Source of the DNA: DASWOJ01 sp964242325
GTDB taxonomy: Bacteria > Pseudomonadota > Alphaproteobacteria > Acetobacterales > Acetobacteraceae
Reading direction: 5' to 3'
Assembly: GCA_964242325.1 (NCBI GenBank)
Contig: CAXTCI010000229.1
Location: 1 to 7,841, forward strand
DNA: 7,841 nt
The position numbers and the translations under genes are program-made. A model generated the notes under the pieces. The model was not told the DNA's origin, ran no database searches, and worked only from the letters and a program-made list of their open reading frames with translations. The number at the start of each line of letters is the position of its first letter. The first letter of the stretch is position 1. Shown piece by piece: positions 6,653 to 7,841 of this stretch.

Positions 6653-7468
6653 CTAGTAGCGGGCCTGGATGGCGGGCTGGTCGAAGCCGAACCACTGCTT
6701 GAACATGCGTGCGTTGTCACCGCTGGCGTTCAACTGGTCCACGAACAGGTTCAGCACGCGCAGCCAGTCCGCGTCCCCCACCGGGGCGCCGATGGCGATC
6801 TCCGCCCGGGCCAGGGTGCCGTCGAGCTGACGTAATTTGCCGGGCCGGTCCTTGATGGCCTGAGTGTTGTAGAAATCGTCCTCCGCCATCGCGTCGGCCT
6901 GGCCGCCCAGCAGGGCGCTCATCTCGTCGGCCTGGGTGTTGAAGCGCACGATCGTCGCCTTGGGCAGCGCCGCCGGCACCGCGCGCTCCGCCGTGCCGCC
7001 GCGGGAGATGGCGATGCGGATGCCGGCGCCGTCACCAAGCTCGGTGATGGCGTGCGCCTTCTGCACGTCCGGCACCAGCAGGCGCATGGTGGTGACGAGG
7101 TAGGGGCTGGTGAAGGCGATGGTGGTAGACCGCTCCACGTTGCGGGTGAAGTCGGCGACCGTCACGTCCACCTTGCGAGTTTGCAGGGAGGTGACACGGC
7201 CGGGGATGTCGGTGACGACGAACTCCGGCTTCACCTTCAGCGCCTCGGCCAGCTTCTTGGCGATGTCTATGTCGTAGCCCTCGGGCTCGCCGGTCGGCAG
7301 GACACGGCTATAAGGCGGCAGGCTGGGCAGCACGGCGATGCGCAACGTGCCGCGGCTGAGCACGCCTTGCAGGATGCCCGGCGGCGTTTGTGCTGGGACG
7401 GCGTTGGTCACGGTCACCAAGGCGGCGGCCAGCAGCCCAGTTGCCAAGCGCCTGCGGTTGATCGGCAT
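6653..7468 (-). CDS. Family-3 (amino-acid-type) ABC solute-binding protein, first gene of the uxu operon
   Basis: Periplasmic binding protein of the importer formed with the two downstream permeases; 271 residues, full family length. Signal peptide at 1-26 (NRRR, hydrophobic Leu/Ala/Val core, probable cleavage VPA before QT). Family landmarks: GTLRIAVLPSLPPYS (40-54), GYDIDIAKKLAEAL (64-77), the ligand arginine R113 in NVERST, FTSPY (119-123), ISRGGTAERAV (154-164), and the acidic second-lobe cluster AMAEDDFY (193-200). A strong GGAGGAA at 7481-7475 sits 6 bases before ATG 7468. It is clearly diverged from the protein at 1-750: only scattered motifs match. The alpha-carboxylate arginine suggests an acid or amino-acid-like ligand, but linkage to uxuA/uxuB argues for a sugar-acid-related compound. 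Transcription probably starts near 7546, under control of the palindrome at 7540-7551. Confidence 0.95.
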   Translation of the reverse strand: MPINRRRLATGLLAAALVTVTNAVPAQTPPGILQGVLSRGTLRIAVLPSLPPYSRVLPTGEPEGYDIDIAKKLAEALKVKPEFVVTDIPGRVTSLQTRKVDVTVADFTRNVERSTTIAFTSPYLVTTMRLLVPDVQKAHAITELGDGAGIRIAISRGGTAERAVPAALPKATIVRFNTQADEMSALLGGQADAMAEDDFYNTQAIKDRPGKLRQLDGTLARAEIAIGAPVGDADWLRVLNLFVDQLNASGDNARMFKQWFGFDQPAIQARY

Positions 7469-7539
7469 GCGGTGTTCCTCCGATTGCTGCGTCGGACCTT
7501 GCCGGCCCGTTCGCGGCCGTTATCGGCACTGCTTGCATC

Positions 7540-7551
7540 CTTGTATACAAG
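7540..7551. promoter_or_regulatory. Probable operator of the operon's GntR/FCD regulator
   Basis: CTTGTATACAAG is a perfect 12-bp palindrome, 72 bases upstream of the binding-protein start. FadR/FCD-type GntR regulators commonly bind short palindromes of this kind; TTGGTATACCAA-like sites are known for UxuR/ExuR-type regulators. The site overlaps the transcription start expected from the promoter at 7553-7580, a classical repressor position. A regulator of that family is encoded four genes downstream. Confidence 0.65.
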
Positions 7552-7552
7552 A

Positions 7553-7580
7553 AAGTTACGGCCGGTGGGTGAATTGTCCA
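7553..7580 (-). promoter_or_regulatory. Candidate sigma70-type promoter of the uxu transport operon
   Basis: On the minus strand TGGACA (7580-7575, five of six matches to TTGACA) is followed after 16 bases by TAACTT (7558-7553, a weak -10 with first, second and last bases conserved). The predicted start near 7546 falls inside the palindrome. The position is sensible, but the -10 is poor, so this is tentative. Confidence 0.35.
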
Positions 7581-7719
7581 GAGGCGGGCAACAAGAAGGT
7601 CTGTGCCAAGGCATTCCGTTGGTATTGGAAGTGCCGGCTTAAATCCTGGACACGACCGGCGCATCTGAGTTGCAGGCTTTGCACTGACCCATGGGTTCGC
7701 CGCAGGGGCAAAGTATCAA

Positions 7720-7766
7720 GCGACACTAGGAGCCCAGCCACTGGCGACATTGAAAACCCAGCCACT
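7720..7766. repeat. Two tandem 23-bp imperfect direct repeats, possibly a transposon end
   Basis: Unit one (7720-7742) and unit two (7744-7766) both begin GCGACA and end CCCAGCCACT, with a variable 7-base middle; they are one base apart. The sequence before unit one reads TATCAAGCGACA. Multiple short direct repeats of about 20 bp near each tip are typical of IS21-family insertion sequences, and the tip resembles TGTCAAGCGACA-like ends I associate with that family. The transposase genes would lie beyond 7841. The repeats are direct observation; the IS assignment is inference from recall. Confidence 0.6.
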
Positions 7767-7841
7767 CCCATCACGCTGATGCCCCTGCCTGAGGCGGTAT
7801 GATTGTGGATTTGAGCAGCCCCGAACGGCGCTTCTCGCGCA

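Larger units (their letters stand above)
7469..7841. other. Gene-free leader region upstream of the uxu transport operon
   Basis: This 373-base stretch has no convincing gene on either strand. It holds the ribosome site, operator and candidate promoter of the operon (7475-7580), an unremarkable stretch of lower G+C (about 7581-7719), and the 23-bp repeat pair. An open plus-strand frame from ATG 7799 (MIVDLSSPERRFSR) runs off the window; 14 codons are too few to call a gene. Confidence 0.6.

Noticed and set aside
6637..6720. N-terminal extension of the first permease from ATG 6720
   Set aside because: Ser/Thr/Pro-rich, overlaps the end of the binding-protein gene, and the ATG at 6636 gives the normal family start.
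7503..7519. Small GC hairpin (CGGCC/GGCCG, 7-base loop) in the 5' leader of the operon
   Set aside because: Only 5 bp and expected by chance at this base composition; no T-tract or riboswitch-like architecture around it.
7556..7774. 72-residue minus-strand frame in the leader
   Set aside because: No ribosome site or recognisable family; it runs across the repeat pair and the candidate promoter.

Overview
This window is high-GC bacterial DNA. By eye G+C is well above 60% in the coding part and visibly lower in the last ~250 bases. Codon use is GC-rich at third positions. Gene content (family-3 amino-acid-type ABC importer, uxuA/uxuB, FCD-type GntR regulator) and protein character suggest an alphaproteobacterium, perhaps of the Acetobacteraceae (Roseomonas-like). 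That placement is inference; no rRNA or marker gene is present.

All eight protein genes I can support lie on the minus strand, so transcription runs from high to low coordinates. In transcription order: (i) a gene-free leader, 7841-7469, with a tandem 23-bp repeat pair near the window end, a candidate sigma70-type promoter, and the perfect 12-bp palindrome CTTGTATACAAG at its expected start point; (ii) a periplasmic family-3 solute-binding protein (7468-6653); (iii) two HisM/GlnP-type permeases (6636-5965 and 5968-5291) overlapping by 4 nt; (iv) a GntR/FCD regulator (5280-4567); (v) mannonate dehydratase uxuA (4556-3360); (vi) fructuronate reductase uxuB (3360 to 1957, cut by an assembly gap). 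Spacings are 16 nt or less or overlapping, so this is almost certainly one operon whose own regulator probably acts on the palindrome.

Exactly 100 N occupy 1857-1956. Beyond them, still on the minus strand, are a D-2-hydroxyacid dehydrogenase (1834-848) in which the usual catalytic glutamate is replaced by tyrosine, a 97-nt spacer, and a second family-3 solute-binding protein (750 to 1, truncated by the window edge). Whether these two belong to the uxu operon cannot be decided across the gap.

Working model: the importer brings in a small acidic or amino-bearing compound; UxuB reduces D-fructuronate to D-mannonate, and UxuA dehydrates that to 2-keto-3-deoxy-D-gluconate (KDG). The regulator probably senses an intermediate and releases the promoter. 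No ABC ATPase, hexuronate isomerase (UxaC), KDG kinase or KDPG aldolase is visible. The main oddity is an amino-acid-family importer joined to a hexuronate pathway, whose true substrate is unknown. I saw no CRISPR, tRNA, rRNA or complete mobile element.
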